From Anthopleura xanthogrammica (Eukaryota > Cnidaria > Anthozoa > Actiniaria > Actiniidae): a DNA stretch of 64,000 nucleotides. Both the position numbers and the translations under genes were made by a program. Below, piece by piece: positions 62,753-64,000 of the stretch (position 1 is the stretch's first letter; each line of letters opens with the position of its first letter). Under the pieces are notes generated by a model, which worked only from the letters and a program-made list of their open reading frames with translations, was not told where the DNA came from and searched no databases. The stretch lies in assembly GCA_964019055.1 (NCBI GenBank), contig OZ025206.1:14109291-14173290 (forward strand). The letters are read 5' to 3'.

Positions 62753-64000
62753 GTCAGTAGCGTACTAAGGCTTAGTAAGCGGCATCAGCCTCTTCAACAA
62801 GCTGTTTGTTCAACAATAGACCCAATGAGTCTTCTTCCGAAGTAATGGTTCTCTGTCAACCAAACAAAGGCGTTCATCAGCTGCTGCCTTTCGCTCCTCT
62901 CCAAACACCATAAGTTTAGCTTAGCTTCTCTGAATTTCAGAGTAAAGCATTATTAATACAAGATATGCGAAGCTTTAAAGCCTATTGACTCGGGACTCAG
63001 AGAAAAACACAAGTAATTATCTCTAAGTGATAACTAGTATTTGAATGCCAACCACGTGGGGTATGATTGTGTACATGTTTCTGTTTGAATAACTAAACTA
63101 ATTATGCATCTCTTAGAACTCTAACGAATTCTCTGCCAAATCTCTTCATCTCTTTGATAATAAACATCACAATAAGAACCACAACATTCCGTCTCGCTAG
63201 AGAGTATCTTTAGATGGATTTTTAATAAGTATTTGTTACCAGTTAATTTAACCAAGTTCATATTTCCTTTTCCAAATAAATGCAATCGGATTTCAATAGC
63301 TTGAGTTTCACTTGCGTTGTTTAGGCAGATTATCTTTCTTATCTGAATATGTTTAAACTTTACTCTTGTTGTTACTTCAATCTGCATCATGGATAGACAT
63401 CTTTCACGTTTAAAGAGTTCGTTATTAAGAAAATTCGACGGGTATATCCCAGGGAAAATAAAATCTGTCAAATTCAGCGAAATTTATTCAATATTTTAAA
63501 ATGCAAATTCGAGTTTATTTATAGTACTTAATTGTTCTACTTCTAAAATATTTTTTTCCTGTTCAAATAAAAGGGTAAGGAATAATTTTAGACAAACGTA
63601 GACAGCTTTAGAATTTAGTTAATTGAGTAGTTTTTCTTTAAAAAAAATTTTTTTTCAAGCCATTTCCAACACAAATGTATCAATCAAGAGATTTTTTATT
63701 GAAAATGATTCTTACATAATTGGAATTAAAAATAATTGATCAATGTTCGAATTTTAACCTCATGTCAATATAAAAAATCACTGCCAAGATAAACTTATCA
63801 AAGTCGCATTTGGTGAAAGAACCGAATAAAATGTGTGGAATGTACAAGAAGGTCACGCTATCTGCCATCTCTTAATACTTATTATCGTGTATTTGAAGTC
63901 TAACTTCTACATGGCACTTCCTAGAACATTTACAAGTGAAGGTCAAAGTAGTAAGTAATAGAAACGAACTGATATATACTTCAGTAAATTATTTCAGTAT
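62753..64000 (+). other. Start of intron 2 of UBE2E copy C
   Basis: No match to the next exon is seen before the window ends. A minus-strand open frame lies at 63471-63121. Confidence 0.5.
63121..63471 (-). CDS. Unrecognised open frame, 116 codons
   Basis: The longest non-repetitive open frame outside known elements. Composition is protein-like, with no low-complexity run (for example HIQIRKIICLNNASETQ, IEIRLHLFGKGNM). A cag acceptor-like site lies just upstream of the ATG in gene sense, so it could be an internal or terminal exon. I recognise no domain; chance is possible in DNA of this composition. Confidence 0.22.
   Translation of the reverse strand: MTDFIFPGIYPSNFLNNELFKRERCLSMMQIEVTTRVKFKHIQIRKIICLNNASETQAIEIRLHLFGKGNMNLVKLTGNKYLLKIHLKILSSETECCGSYCDVYYQRDEEIWQRIR

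Overview
This window looks like AT-rich metazoan nuclear DNA. It has spliced genes with GT-AG introns, almost no long open frames, many microsatellites, and short copies of eukaryotic transposons. The mix of elements (a Penelope-like element with a GIY-YIG domain, restriction-like-endonuclease LINEs with (TAA)n tails, a tRNA-headed SINE, and many short inverted-repeat elements flanked by TTAA or TA) is what I would expect of a marine invertebrate. A cnidarian, perhaps an anthozoan, is my best guess, but that is inference and not firm.

The only host genes I recognise are three paralogues of a UBE2E-class ubiquitin-conjugating enzyme (E2) in the last 25 kb. Copy A is complete on the minus strand in six coding exons (45948 down to 39084; 188 residues). 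Copy B is complete on the minus strand with the same six-exon structure (58068 down to 51454; 190 residues). Copy C is on the plus strand, divergent from B, with only its first two coding exons inside the window (61669-61796 and 62702-62752); the rest must lie beyond 64000. Intron phases are the same in all copies wherever they can be compared. Each copy carries an ATTTGCAT octamer in intron 1 in gene sense, 199 nt (A), 170 nt (B) and 199 nt (C) after the end of exon 1. The first two exons of all three encode a variable Ser/Arg/Lys-rich N-terminal tail joined to the conserved E2 core.

Region by region. 1-5 kb: an inverted-repeat element and two ~640-bp TTAA-flanked elements. 7-8 kb: a (GAAC)n tract of about 307 bp and a three-copy minisatellite. 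10.7-11.7 kb: a TTA-flanked inverted-repeat element and the 3' end of a LINE. 14.3 kb: a 204-bp CTGCTA hexanucleotide tract. 16.4-18.3 kb: head-to-tail LINE fragments, each joined to the next at a TTA/TAA tract. 22.6-24.1 kb: an inverted-repeat element inside an (AT)n tract, followed by a Penelope-like fragment bounded by a perfect 22-bp inverted repeat and carrying a candidate hammerhead ribozyme. 25.2-25.9 kb: a SINE whose tRNA-like head is repeated six times. 26.5-39 kb: no gene recognised. 39-46 kb: UBE2E copy A, whose last intron holds a 24-bp minisatellite split by a TTAA element. 46-51 kb: intergenic. 51-58 kb: UBE2E copy B, with a mobile element starting 6 nt after its stop codon. 58-61.7 kb: the presumed shared promoter region of B and C. 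61.7-64 kb: the start of copy C.

I found no clearly new molecular system. The parts most worth a second look are the conserved intronic octamer of the E2 cluster, the patchy similarity of copies A and B centred on exon 3, the filled and apparently empty TTAA sites in one minisatellite, the TAA-joined LINE fragments, and the Penelope fragment with its ribozyme-like tail.
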